Shown here: positions 18,440 through 26,544 of the stretch, in pieces
Numbering within the stretch: the stretch's first letter is position 1
Layout: each line of letters starts with the position of its first letter
NCBI RefSeq assembly: GCF_001467585.1
Contig: NZ_LNXY01000020.1
Span: forward strand, 520,648-584,647
DNA from: Legionella drozanskii LLAP-1
Lineage (GTDB): Bacteria > Pseudomonadota > Gammaproteobacteria > Legionellales > Legionellaceae
Reading direction: 5' to 3'
DNA: 64,000 bases
Translations under genes and position numbers: made by a program
Notes under the pieces: model-generated
Database searches by the model: none
The model's input: the letters and a program-made list of their open reading frames with translations, nothing else
What the model was told of the DNA's origin: nothing

Positions 18440-19693
18440 TTACTGACTCAAGGTTGCAGGTTTAACCATCTCGTCAAGCTTAACGCTATTATTAATGACG
18501 ACCCGCGTTCCGTTTTGCAATTTTAATTCACCTGAGCTCACCACTTGCTGACCGTTGCTGATACCTTTTTTAATAATCGTATAGTTGCCTTCCTGTTCAC
18601 CGGTGTTCACGAAGACACGTTTCACTTTTAAAATATCTTTCTCATCTTTATCCTTACCGCTTTTTTCAATGACAAAAACAGAATTACCATAAAGGCTGTA
18701 GGATATCGCTGTGGAGGGTAAAACGACGACATCAGGGATCTGAGGTTGCTCCACCGCGATGGAGGCAAACATGCCTGGAATGACGGCAAATCGAGTTATG
18801 TGATTGGCAGAATTTAATTGGCTATCGCAGCTGATGATCTTCTTTTCCCCATCAGGCTGCTTTCTTACCTTGATTAAATTGGATTCGCGCATTGAATTAA
18901 TGCTGTCAAAAGGGCAATTCGGTAGAGTGGCTTGGACAAGAATATTATGTGTATTGGTATCGACTTTAGCGTTAATTGCTGTGATTTTGCCTTCAAATAA
19001 AGTATTGGGAAACTCTTCTACACTAAATTGAATACCTTGATTGATATGAATACGCTTCAATAATTGCTCTGGTAAATGGAATTCAAGGTAGAGCGGATCG
19101 AGGGATTGTAGCGTTACAATAGCTGTTTGTCCGGGGGTAACATATTGTCCAAGATTGACTTGGCGAATCCCCAATAGGCCAGAAAAGGGCGCAACGATGT
19201 GTTTTTTCTTAATTTCTGCTTCGGTACGCTCAACATTTGCTTGTGATTGCTGAAGACTAGCGGTCGCTTCATCCACAACCGAGCTTGACGTAGCTCCTCG
19301 TTTAAACAAATCGGCTTGGCGTTTGTAATTGAGTTGTCTAAGTGACAGTTCGGCTTGGTTAAATTTTAAGGTAGCTTGGTCCACACGATCGTCGATATCA
19401 ATTAAAGGACTGCCTTCCGCAAGATATTGACCGGATTCAAAATGAATTTTAACGATTTTGCCTGAGGTTTCAGAATTAACATCAACTCCATTGATTGCGA
19501 CAAAATTACCGACAGCGGATAAATGAGGTTGCCAATTCCTTTGTACTGCCGTAACTGAAGAGACACTTACTGGCGGCGGCTCATAGCTTGCAAAAAAGCG
19601 TTTAATCATAAAACTTTTAAAAAGGTTAAAGCCAATAATTCCCCCGAATACGATACCCAAGGCGCTTATCATGATAGTCATGCGTTTTGTCAT
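18440..19693 (-). CDS. RND efflux periplasmic adaptor (HlyD/MexE-like membrane fusion protein)
   Basis: A 417-residue protein with an N-terminal membrane anchor (residues 6-26), the lipoyl-like half motif GKIVKIHFESGQYLAEGSPLIDIDD, a hairpin of alpha-helices (about 100-150), and the returning half IVAPFSGLLGIRQVNLGQYVTPGQ, followed by a beta-barrel and membrane-proximal domain. It bridges the RND pump and an outer-membrane channel. It is first in the efflux operon with GAGGAAACAA before its ATG. Confidence 0.92.
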   Translation of the reverse strand: MTKRMTIMISALGIVFGGIIGFNLFKSFMIKRFFASYEPPPVSVSSVTAVQRNWQPHLSAVGNFVAINGVDVNSETSGKIVKIHFESGQYLAEGSPLIDIDDRVDQATLKFNQAELSLRQLNYKRQADLFKRGATSSSVVDEATASLQQSQANVERTEAEIKKKHIVAPFSGLLGIRQVNLGQYVTPGQTAIVTLQSLDPLYLEFHLPEQLLKRIHINQGIQFSVEEFPNTLFEGKITAINAKVDTNTHNILVQATLPNCPFDSINSMRESNLIKVRKQPDGEKKIISCDSQLNSANHITRFAVIPGMFASIAVEQPQIPDVVVLPSTAISYSLYGNSVFVIEKSGKDKDEKDILKVKRVFVNTGEQEGNYTIIKKGISNGQQVVSSGELKLQNGTRVVINNSVKLDEMVKPATLSQ

Positions 19694-19798
19694 TTGTTTC
19701 CTCAGAAGGGGGGGATAAATTGCGTGACTAAATATACCATATCTTATTGACAGAAGAAGCTATTTATTCGGCACGTCAATGATTATAAAAAAAACCTG

Positions 19799-19826
19799 TT
19801 GACTAAATTAAAGTCTTTGTTAACAT
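19799..19826 (+). promoter_or_regulatory. Possible sigma70 promoter for the 145-residue secreted protein
   Basis: TTGACT (19799-19804), a 16-base spacer, TAACAT (19821-19826), 30 bases before the ATG at 19857. The -35 is good and the -10 is moderate. Confidence 0.35.
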
Positions 19827-19856
19827 TTGGTCTCCACTAAATAGGGGACAATAATA

Positions 19857-20294
19857 ATGAAGTTCAAGTCGTTGATTTTAGCTAGCTGCTTAGGTTTATT
19901 CTCTTCAGCTTATGCTGATCATAGCCACAGTTACCCGCAAACTAATAACACTCCATCGGCAAAGTCCGATTTAACAAAAGGGGCTACCTATCCAGGATAT
20001 TGTGCAATAGAGATTGTAAATAATAGTTTTGATGGTGTATGGGTTTACGGTACTTTTGAAGATGGCACTTCCCTGAAGTCATTCTACATCCCGCGTTATG
20101 ATACTCCTCATGTGATCCATTTAGACCACTATGATTATCGTTATGGTTATACCTTTTGCCATCACGGTATGGATATTTATATCGAAGACTATAGAGGCCG
20201 TGGTATTTATAATGAATACACTACTGATGGAACCACTATCGAAATCCGTCCTTCTTTCAATAATCAGCTAAAGGCTGAAGTTAAAAAGAAATAA
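19857..20294 (+). CDS. Secreted hypothetical protein of 145 residues
   Basis: An N-terminal signal peptide (MKFKSLILASCLGLFSSAYA-D) indicates export. The mature part is rich in Tyr, His and Asp (DHYDYRYGYTFCHHGMDIYIEDYRGRG) and has two Cys (about residues 44 and 101) that could form a disulfide. No known family was recognised. It is followed by a strong terminator and by a second small secreted His-rich protein, and the pair may act together in the periplasm or outside. The GGGG-containing leader before the ATG is the probable ribosome site. Confidence 0.7.
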   Translation: MKFKSLILASCLGLFSSAYADHSHSYPQTNNTPSAKSDLTKGATYPGYCAIEIVNNSFDGVWVYGTFEDGTSLKSFYIPRYDTPHVIHLDHYDYRYGYTFCHHGMDIYIEDYRGRGIYNEYTTDGTTIEIRPSFNNQLKAEVKKK

Positions 20295-20322
20295 GGGATA
20301 TCTAGGTGATAACCTTGGTTGC

Positions 20323-20350
20323 AAAGGCACGTTAAACGTGCCTTTCTTTT
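20323..20350 (+). terminator. Rho-independent terminator after the 145-residue protein
   Basis: AAAGGCACGT (20323-20332), loop TAA, ACGTGCCTTT (20336-20345), then CTTTT. A perfect 10-base-pair stem and a short T run make a convincing intrinsic terminator. Confidence 0.85.
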
Positions 20351-20374
20351 AGGTTTCGACGATAAGAGGTTTTT

Positions 20375-20695
20375 ATGAAGCGTTTATTTGTACTGTCATT
20401 GGTATTATTGCAGCCATTGAGCTCTTGGGCGATTACTAATCATAATTATTCAGTCGCGCAAGTTGTTAGCAACTCGGCTTCTTCTGCTCATCAACATGAT
20501 CATGGCAAAGAAATTTCTCGGGCTCCCAATAGCCATCATCATGAGCGACAAGCTGTTATGGTACCTGGAGCACCACGCCATCATGGGCACAATTATGTAG
20601 CTCCGCACAGCCCTCGTATGCCTGCCTACGTTAAGAAAATTACCCCACGTAAGCATCATCATCGTGCAGAACTTCATACGCATGGTCATGACTAG
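20375..20695 (+). CDS. Secreted histidine-rich protein of 106 residues
   Basis: A signal peptide (MKRLFVLSLVLLQPLSSWA) is followed by a mature chain with 17 His, many in clusters (HQHDHG, SHHHE, RHHGHN, KHHHR, HTHGHD). It contains no Cys and no predicted fold. The composition suggests a periplasmic metal chelator or buffer for Zn, Ni or Cu, which is inference. An AAGAGG ribosome site precedes the ATG. It lies just downstream of the terminator that ends the previous gene, so it probably has its own promoter or relies on readthrough. Confidence 0.72.
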   Translation: MKRLFVLSLVLLQPLSSWAITNHNYSVAQVVSNSASSAHQHDHGKEISRAPNSHHHERQAVMVPGAPRHHGHNYVAPHSPRMPAYVKKITPRKHHHRAELHTHGHD

Positions 20696-20806
20696 TTCGT
20701 GACACTGTGGTAATCTTAGGTATTTCTTTGCGAAAAAGAAATATCTCAGTCACTGAGCAAGCTAGTGTATTGATGTTATACCTAGCTCTCAATCAGCTGA
20801 GCATTC

Positions 20807-20812
20807 TATAAT
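20807..20812 (+). promoter_or_regulatory. Possible -10 element upstream of glyA
   Basis: A consensus TATAAT lies 34 bases before the glyA ATG. No good -35 hexamer stands at the proper distance, so this is a weak call. Confidence 0.3.
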
Positions 20813-20846
20813 TGTATAGTTATTTATAGGTTGAGGACTGGTTGCT

Positions 20847-22100
20847 ATGTTTGATCGAAATGACACGATTGCGGGTTTTGATGAAGAACTGTCTCAAGCA
20901 ATCGAAGCTGAGCGTGTACGCCAAGAAGACCATATTGAGTTAATTGCTTCAGAAAATTATGCGAGTCCACGCGTTTTAGAAGCGCAGGGTTCAGTTCTTA
21001 CCAATAAATACGCGGAAGGTTATCCAGGTAAACGTTATTACGGCGGTTGTGAGTACGTTGATATTGCGGAGTCACTCGCTATCGAACGCGCAAAAAAATT
21101 ATTTGCAGCCGACTATGTCAATGTTCAACCCCATTCAGGTTCGCAAGCGAATGCAGCCGTGATGATGGCTCTTCTCGTACCAGGCGATGTGGTTTTAGGT
21201 ATGGCCTTACCGCATGGTGGTCATCTTACCCACGGATCTAAAGTGAATTTTTCTGGAAAATTATACCGCTCAGTAGAATATGGCGTGGATGTCAATACCG
21301 GTTTAATTGATTACGATGTGCTAGAACAACTGGCTGTTACCCACAAGCCTAAAATGATTATTGCTGGCTTTTCCGCTTATTCGCAGGTTCTTGATTGGCC
21401 GAGATTCAGGGCAATTGCTGATAAAGTAGGCGCGTATTTAATGGCGGATATTGCCCATGTGGCAGGTTTAGTGGCTGTTGATCTTTATCCCACACCGATT
21501 CCTTATGCGGATGTGGTCACAACGACAACCCATAAAACCTTACGTGGCCCAAGAGGCGGTATGATTATGGCTCGCGCCAATGAAGAGATTGAGAAAAAAT
21601 TAAACTCTTCCGTGTTTCCTGGTATGCAGGGTGGACCTCTGATGCACGTGATTGCAGCGAAAGCAGTGGCTTTTGCTGAAGCCTTACAGCCTGATTTTAA
21701 ATTTTATCAGCAGCAAGTTTTAAAAAATGCTAAAACCATGGCTGAGGTTTTAATAAGCCGCGGATATCCGATTGTGTCTGGAGGTACAGTAAATCATCTT
21801 CTTCTCGTCGATTTAATTGAGAAAAATATTACTGGGAAAGAAGCGGATGCAGCCTTGGGTCGAGCGAATATCACAGTAAATAAAAATACGGTACCTAATG
21901 ATCCGCGTTCGCCCTTTGTAACGAGCGGATTACGTTTAGGAACTCCAGCCGTGACAACACGTGGATTTAAAGAAAAAGAGATTAGCGAATTAACGGGATG
22001 GATTGCGGATGTTCTTGATGATGTGAATAATGAAGCAACCATTAAGCGGGTTAAATCGCAGGTATTGCAATTATGTCGTGAATTTCCGGTTTATCTCTAA
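20847..22100 (+). CDS. glyA: Serine hydroxymethyltransferase
   Basis: A 417-residue PLP enzyme identical in length to E. coli GlyA. It has [39 protein letters not shown], the PLP-lysine motif [14 protein letters not shown], and [11 protein letters not shown]. It interconverts serine and glycine with tetrahydrofolate, supplying one-carbon units. It is first in a tight run with nrdR two bases downstream, an arrangement seen in many gammaproteobacteria. Confidence 0.98.
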   Translation: MFDRNDTIAGFDEELSQAIEAERVRQEDHIELIASENYASPRVLEAQGSVLTNKYAEGYPGKRYYGGCEYVDIAESLAIERAKKLFAADYVNVQPHSGSQANAAVMMALLVPGDVVLGMALPHGGHLTHGSKVNFSGKLYRSVEYGVDVNTGLIDYDVLEQLAVTHKPKMIIAGFSAYSQVLDWPRFRAIADKVGAYLMADIAHVAGLVAVDLYPTPIPYADVVTTTTHKTLRGPRGGMIMARANEEIEKKLNSSVFPGMQGGPLMHVIAAKAVAFAEALQPDFKFYQQQVLKNAKTMAEVLISRGYPIVSGGTVNHLLLVDLIEKNITGKEADAALGRANITVNKNTVPNDPRSPFVTSGLRLGTPAVTTRGFKEKEISELTGWIADVLDDVNNEATIKRVKSQVLQLCREFPVYL

Positions 22101-22102
22101 TC

Positions 22103-22582
22103 ATGCATTGTCCATTTTGTCATGCCGAAGACACAAAAGTTGTCGATTCGCGTTTAGTTGCAGAGGGTGCGCAAGTGCGCAGGAGGCGTCAATGTCTTTT
22201 GTGTCATGAGCGTTTTACTACTTTTGAGTCGGCTGAATTAATCATGCCGTCCATCATTAAACGTGATGGACGGCGTGAGCCTTTTAATATTGATAATTTA
22301 CGTGCTGGAATGCTACGGGCCCTTGAGAAAAGACCCGTGAGCGTTGATGCCCTTGAAGAAGCAATGGTCACGATAATGCAAGAAATTCGACGCAGTGGTG
22401 AGCGAGAAATTGACTCTCGACAGGTTGGCGAGTTAGTGATGAAACAGTTGTTTCGCCTTGATCATGTTGCCTATGTGCGATTTGCATCAGTATATAAGCG
22501 TTTTAAAGACGTTAGTGATTTCAGACAGACTATCGATCAAATGAAAGACGATAGAACTTCAGAAATTCCTGATGAAAAATAG
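22103..22582 (+). CDS. nrdR: Transcriptional repressor NrdR
   Basis: A 159-residue protein with an N-terminal zinc ribbon (CPFC at 3-6 and CLLC at about 31-34) and an ATP-cone domain ([20 protein letters not shown]). It senses ATP/dATP and represses ribonucleotide reductase genes. The start lies two bases after the glyA stop, so translation is likely coupled. Confidence 0.97.
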   Translation: MHCPFCHAEDTKVVDSRLVAEGAQVRRRRQCLLCHERFTTFESAELIMPSIIKRDGRREPFNIDNLRAGMLRALEKRPVSVDALEEAMVTIMQEIRRSGEREIDSRQVGELVMKQLFRLDHVAYVRFASVYKRFKDVSDFRQTIDQMKDDRTSEIPDEK

Positions 22583-22684
22583 ACCGTTAAATTAGCCTAA
22601 AAATAGTATTTTGAAGTATCTTGAGTATATCAATCGCTTCCGACGTTTTGCTCTAAACTTTAGCTAACTATTTTCATTAAAATA

Positions 22685-23152
22685 ATGACAGAACTTCATG
22701 AGGTAATTGTGGAAAAACAATCAATTAAGGGGAAAAGGCGTGCTCGCAAGCTTGCTCTGCAAGCGCTTTATCAATGGCTGATGTCAGGGCACGAATTATA
22801 TGAAATTGAAACACAGTTTCGCGTTGCAAACGATATGAGCAAAGTCGATTCAGAATATTTCTGTCGTTTACTTCATGGTGTACCAGAACAGGTGAATAGC
22901 TTGGAGGAAAGTCTAGTTCCTTTGCTCGACCGACCCATTCAAAGCTTAACTCCCATTGAGCTGACTGTATTACGTCTGAGCGCGTTTGAACTATGTTATT
23001 GTCCGGAAATTCCTTATCGTGTGGTACTGGATGAAGCGGTTTCTTTAACGAAAGAATTTGGTTCACAAGACGGTCATCGTTATGTTAACGGTGTGTTGAA
23101 CAATCTGGCTAAAAAAGCCAGAGCAGTCGAAATTAGCCTGAATAATGAATGA
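22685..23152 (+). CDS. nusB: Transcription antitermination factor NusB
   Basis: A 155-residue all-helical RNA-binding protein with the family opening RRARKLALQALYQW and closing motif DEAVSLTKEFGSQDGHRYVNGVLNNLAKKAR. It works with NusE at boxA sites in rRNA antitermination. It overlaps thiL by eight bases. The ribosome site before the ATG is weak. No ribH precedes it, although many relatives have one. Confidence 0.95.
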   Translation: MTELHEVIVEKQSIKGKRRARKLALQALYQWLMSGHELYEIETQFRVANDMSKVDSEYFCRLLHGVPEQVNSLEESLVPLLDRPIQSLTPIELTVLRLSAFELCYCPEIPYRVVLDEAVSLTKEFGSQDGHRYVNGVLNNLAKKARAVEISLNNE

Positions 23153-24098
23153 GTTTTCATTAATTGATGTTTACTTCAAAAGATCTGCGCTTAACCGTGA
23201 TGATGTGATCTATGGGATTGGCGATGACGCAGCCTGCTTAGCTCTCCCTGAGGGAATGGAACTACTGATTAGTACTGATACGCTGGTGGCAGAAGTTCAT
23301 TTTCTTAGCAGTTGGGATGCTTACGATATTGCTTATAAAGCAGTGATGGTCAATGTGAGTGATATTGCCGCGATGGCAGCAAAACCTTGTTGGATAAGTT
23401 TGGCGCTCACTTTACCTGAGTTGAATCAATCGTGGTTAGCGCGTTTTTCCCAAGGTTTACATGACGCTTTGGGCCAGTTTGATATCGCTTTAATTGGCGG
23501 TGATACAACGCAGGGACCTTTAAGCATGACGCTCACGGTTCATGGTTTAGCTCCTGCAGGAAAAGCGGTACGCCGCAAAGGTGCCAAGCCAGGTGATAAA
23601 ATTTATGTCAGTGGCGAGTTGGGAGCTGCTGCTTTAGCCGTGAATTTTCTCCAAAAAAATGAGCTTGAAGAAGGGGACAAAAAAGAGTTAATGCAAAAAT
23701 TACAACGTCCTTGTCCTCGCGTTGACTTAGCAGAAATTTTACAAGAATCTGCCTCAGCCGCTATTGATATCTCAGATGGATTAAGCGCAGATCTAAACCA
23801 TATTTGTGAAGCCAGCGGCGTGGGCGCCCATCTTTATTTTTCGACAATTCCTATTCATCCTTTGGTTAAAAAATATCAACAAGAGCAGGCGGTTTATTTT
23901 GCACTAATGGGTGGGGATGATTATGAGTTATGCTTTACTGTCCCTGCTGCAAAAGAAGCGAAATTTTTGGCGGTGCTTAACGAGGCGGGCTTAAATTGTT
24001 ATTCGATTGGTGTTATTGAAGAAAAACCGGGATTACGGGTAGAAATGAAGGATGGGAAGGTGAAAAACTTTGTACCAAAAGGGTATAGCCATTTTTAG
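23145..24098 (+). CDS. thiL: Thiamine-monophosphate kinase
   Basis: A 317-residue kinase of the PurM/ThiL superfamily, converting thiamine phosphate to thiamine diphosphate with ATP. It shows GIGDDAACL (Mg/ATP site), LISTDTLVAEVHF, YKAVMVNVSDIAAMAAKP, GGDTTQGP and DISDGLSADL. The start lies eight bases inside nusB, implying translational coupling. Confidence 0.96.
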   Translation: MNEFSLIDVYFKRSALNRDDVIYGIGDDAACLALPEGMELLISTDTLVAEVHFLSSWDAYDIAYKAVMVNVSDIAAMAAKPCWISLALTLPELNQSWLARFSQGLHDALGQFDIALIGGDTTQGPLSMTLTVHGLAPAGKAVRRKGAKPGDKIYVSGELGAAALAVNFLQKNELEEGDKKELMQKLQRPCPRVDLAEILQESASAAIDISDGLSADLNHICEASGVGAHLYFSTIPIHPLVKKYQQEQAVYFALMGGDDYELCFTVPAAKEAKFLAVLNEAGLNCYSIGVIEEKPGLRVEMKDGKVKNFVPKGYSHF

Positions 24099-24269
24099 GT
24101 GAATAACTACCTGCTCGGACTTGGAGTGTTAAATTGTTATCCTGTGACAGAGTCATTCCATCGGATGACAATTGTGGAAATGACAATTCGTCGTAGGGAT
24201 GATAATTCCTCATTTTAGCCTAAGGGCTATGAGGCCTTAGCCTAGCCTAGCTTATATAAGGAATATTTA

Positions 24270-24755
24270 ATGAACTCTATCAATTTATCGAAAAAAGTTT
24301 GGCAAGATCCAATTTATTTTGTTGGCTTTGGTTTTGGCAGTGGCTTAATCCCGATTGCTCCCGGAACTTGGGGGAGTTTGGCGGCTCTGCCTTTGTATTT
24401 ATTACTTGCGGGACTACCCTTAGGAATTTATTTATTCTTTGTCATTGGCGCTTTTTTTCTCGGCATTTGGGTCTGCAATAAGATCACGCGTGATTTGGGT
24501 GAAGAGGATTACTGCGGTATAGTCTGGGATGAGGTCGTTGGCTATTTGTTGACTATGACAATGGCACCGGTGGGATTGATTTGGATGATCATTGGTTTTC
24601 TCCTATTTCGTCTTTTTGATATTTGGAAGCCACAACCCATCCGTTATATTGATGAGCGAATAAAAGGAGGATTGGGGATCATGTTGGACGATGTTTTTGC
24701 TGCAGTACCCGCTTGGTTAATTATGCAATTACTTGTTTGGGGTTTTGTAAAATGA
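24270..24755 (+). CDS. pgpA: Phosphatidylglycerophosphatase A
   Basis: A 161-residue membrane enzyme that removes phosphate from phosphatidylglycerophosphate in phosphatidylglycerol synthesis. It shows the family signature GFGSGLIPIAPGTWGS near the N terminus, VWDEVVGYLL, and RLFDIWKPQPI. There are about four transmembrane helices. It is 171 bases from thiL and overlaps the following transporter gene by four bases (ATGA). Confidence 0.94.
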   Translation: MNSINLSKKVWQDPIYFVGFGFGSGLIPIAPGTWGSLAALPLYLLLAGLPLGIYLFFVIGAFFLGIWVCNKITRDLGEEDYCGIVWDEVVGYLLTMTMAPVGLIWMIIGFLLFRLFDIWKPQPIRYIDERIKGGLGIMLDDVFAAVPAWLIMQLLVWGFVK

Positions 24756-25810
24756 ATGAAAACCACAAAGAGCTGCTCAGTATCAGTTTAACTGTCGCTA
24801 TCGTTGCTCTGGCTGTATTTATCGTTCACCGATTTATTCCATCAATGATTTGGGCGGCTATTATCGTGATAGCAACCTACCCACTTTATAAGTATTGGCG
24901 GCAATTATTTGGTCATCGAGACAATCTTGCGGCCTTATTATTTACTACCGTTTTAGGACTAATTATCTTATTGCCTTTAAGCTGGTTAATTTCTATTTTG
25001 GTAACAGAAATACAGTTATTTATCAATTACTTACAGACGATTAACAAAGTCGGTGGGCCTGCACCTGAAGTGATTCAAAAATTTCCTATGTTTGGCAACG
25101 AGTTAATCAATTATTGGAATACACATATTAGCCACCCTGGTAATATTCGCAATCTACTCACGGATTTACATCTCTCACTAACGCCGGCTAGTTACTATAT
25201 TAAGCAAGTGGGAATTAACTTAGCTCATCGTGGGTTTCAGCTTGGATTTACCTTATTAACCTTATTTTTCTTTTACCGTGATGGCGATAAATTATTTCAG
25301 CAAATCAATAAAATTGGTGAATATTGTTTAGGCGATCGTTGGTTTCGTTATGCCGACCGACTGCCTTCCGCCTTAAGAGGGACAGTGAATGGGACTATCG
25401 TTGTCGGTTTAGGCGTTGGTATTTTGATGGGGCTGTGCTATTTGTTAGTGGGTTTTCCAGCACCTACATTGGTGGGTTTTATCACTGCATTTGCGGCGAT
25501 GATTCCTTTTGTTGTACCCATTATCTTTGTGATAGTTGCTTTAATTTTGCTCGCTAGCGGCTCTATGGTAGGTGCAATTATTGTCATTATTTGGGGAACC
25601 ATAGTGATGTTTATTGCCGATCATTTTATTAAACCAGTATTAATAGGCGGGGCGATTAAGCTACCATTTCTCGCAGTGCTGTTTGGTATCTTAGGTGGTG
25701 TGGAAACGCTTGGTTTGCTTGGATTATTTGTAGGTCCTATTATAATGGTTTTGTTCATTACCCTTTGGCAAGAGTCTCAGGGAATTGGTCATGCCAGGAT
25801 AATAAGCTGA
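24752..25810 (+). CDS. AI-2E-family (PF01594-type) membrane transporter
   Basis: A 352-residue polytopic membrane protein with about eight hydrophobic segments. It has the family phrase FFYRDGDKLFQQI in the middle and GFPAPTLVGFITAFAAMIPFVVP plus ADHFIKPVLIGG in the C-terminal half. The ATG at 24752 overlaps the pgpA stop as ATGA; a longer frame from 24713 would lie within pgpA. The family includes TqsA and Na/H antiporter-like members, so the substrate cannot be given. Confidence 0.88.
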   Translation: MNENHKELLSISLTVAIVALAVFIVHRFIPSMIWAAIIVIATYPLYKYWRQLFGHRDNLAALLFTTVLGLIILLPLSWLISILVTEIQLFINYLQTINKVGGPAPEVIQKFPMFGNELINYWNTHISHPGNIRNLLTDLHLSLTPASYYIKQVGINLAHRGFQLGFTLLTLFFFYRDGDKLFQQINKIGEYCLGDRWFRYADRLPSALRGTVNGTIVVGLGVGILMGLCYLLVGFPAPTLVGFITAFAAMIPFVVPIIFVIVALILLASGSMVGAIIVIIWGTIVMFIADHFIKPVLIGGAIKLPFLAVLFGILGGVETLGLLGLFVGPIIMVLFITLWQESQGIGHARIIS

Positions 25811-25952
25811 AAAAATAAACAGTATATTGAAAAAATATGCAAATTATGGCATGATCATGCTTACAACTAGGCCTTGTATTTTTTTTATTTGACCCAATTT
25901 ATCTGGATGTAACGAATTTTAATTACCCGTAGTCATGAAGTAGGGGGTGTGT

Positions 25953-26219
25953 ATGAATAAAAGTTGGCCCACAAGGGATAAGGATATGAGCACTGCTCAA
26001 CGTATCATGGAGGAATATGCAACGGAGCAAGAGACTGATTCCTTGGGATTGTTTGAATTAGTGGTCAATCAAGAAGAAAAACGGATGGATTATCGTCTTT
26101 CATCTTGGGTAGTCATGCTGGCCGATCATTTTAAAGCTCTCTATGGCGCCACCCGAGGGGATTTCATTACCCGTCAAGTGATTAGCTACTGCATCACCAA
26201 AGGCGAAATCCTACATTAA
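25953..26219 (+). CDS. Conserved-looking hypothetical protein of 88 residues
   Basis: A soluble protein starting MNKSWPTRDKDMSTAQ from an ATG with AGGGGG upstream; an in-frame GTG at 25947 sits inside that ribosome site. There is no signal peptide or membrane segment, and two predicted amphipathic helices follow a charged N terminus. No family is recognised. The good ribosome site and ordinary composition support a real gene. Confidence 0.6.
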   Translation: MNKSWPTRDKDMSTAQRIMEEYATEQETDSLGLFELVVNQEEKRMDYRLSSWVVMLADHFKALYGATRGDFITRQVISYCITKGEILH

Positions 26220-26234
26220 ATGAATGTCTGAATA

Positions 26235-26253
26235 ACCCGGTTATTAGCCGGGT
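26235..26253 (+). terminator. Possible terminator after the 88-residue protein
   Basis: ACCCGG (26235-26240), a seven-base loop, CCGGGT (26248-26253), located 15 bases after the stop. The outer bases AATA and TTATT could extend it. No T tract follows. Confidence 0.4.
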
Positions 26254-26333
26254 CAGCGTTATTTGAACCGGGGATAGCAAAATAACTCTAATCCTTCTAA
26301 AATAGATAGATTCGCTTATCCTAAGGACAGGAA

Positions 26334-26531
26334 ATGTTGGAATGGTCTTTTGTTGTTTTAATAACAGCCACTATTGTTGCAGCATATGGTTATACAAGGA
26401 CTGCATCCACCTCAACTTACATCGCAAAACTAATCTTTTTTGTTTTTTTATTTCTTTTTTTGTTTTTAATTATTTTGAGTTTATTCAGCACAGCGCCACC
26501 GCCTCATGAGCAATCTAAGTTGCCACTGTAG
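26334..26531 (+). CDS. DUF1328/YtjA-family small membrane protein
   Basis: A 65-residue protein with two hydrophobic helices. The pattern MLEWSFVVLITATIVAAYGY followed by AKLIFFVFLFLFL matches the DUF1328 (YtjA) family, whose members are small inner-membrane proteins of unknown function, often stress related. The C terminus has a short proline-rich tail not usual for the family. AAGGACAGGAA precedes the ATG. Confidence 0.7.
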   Translation: MLEWSFVVLITATIVAAYGYTRTASTSTYIAKLIFFVFLFLFLFLIILSLFSTAPPPHEQSKLPL

Positions 26532-26544
26532 AATTCAGAGCTGT

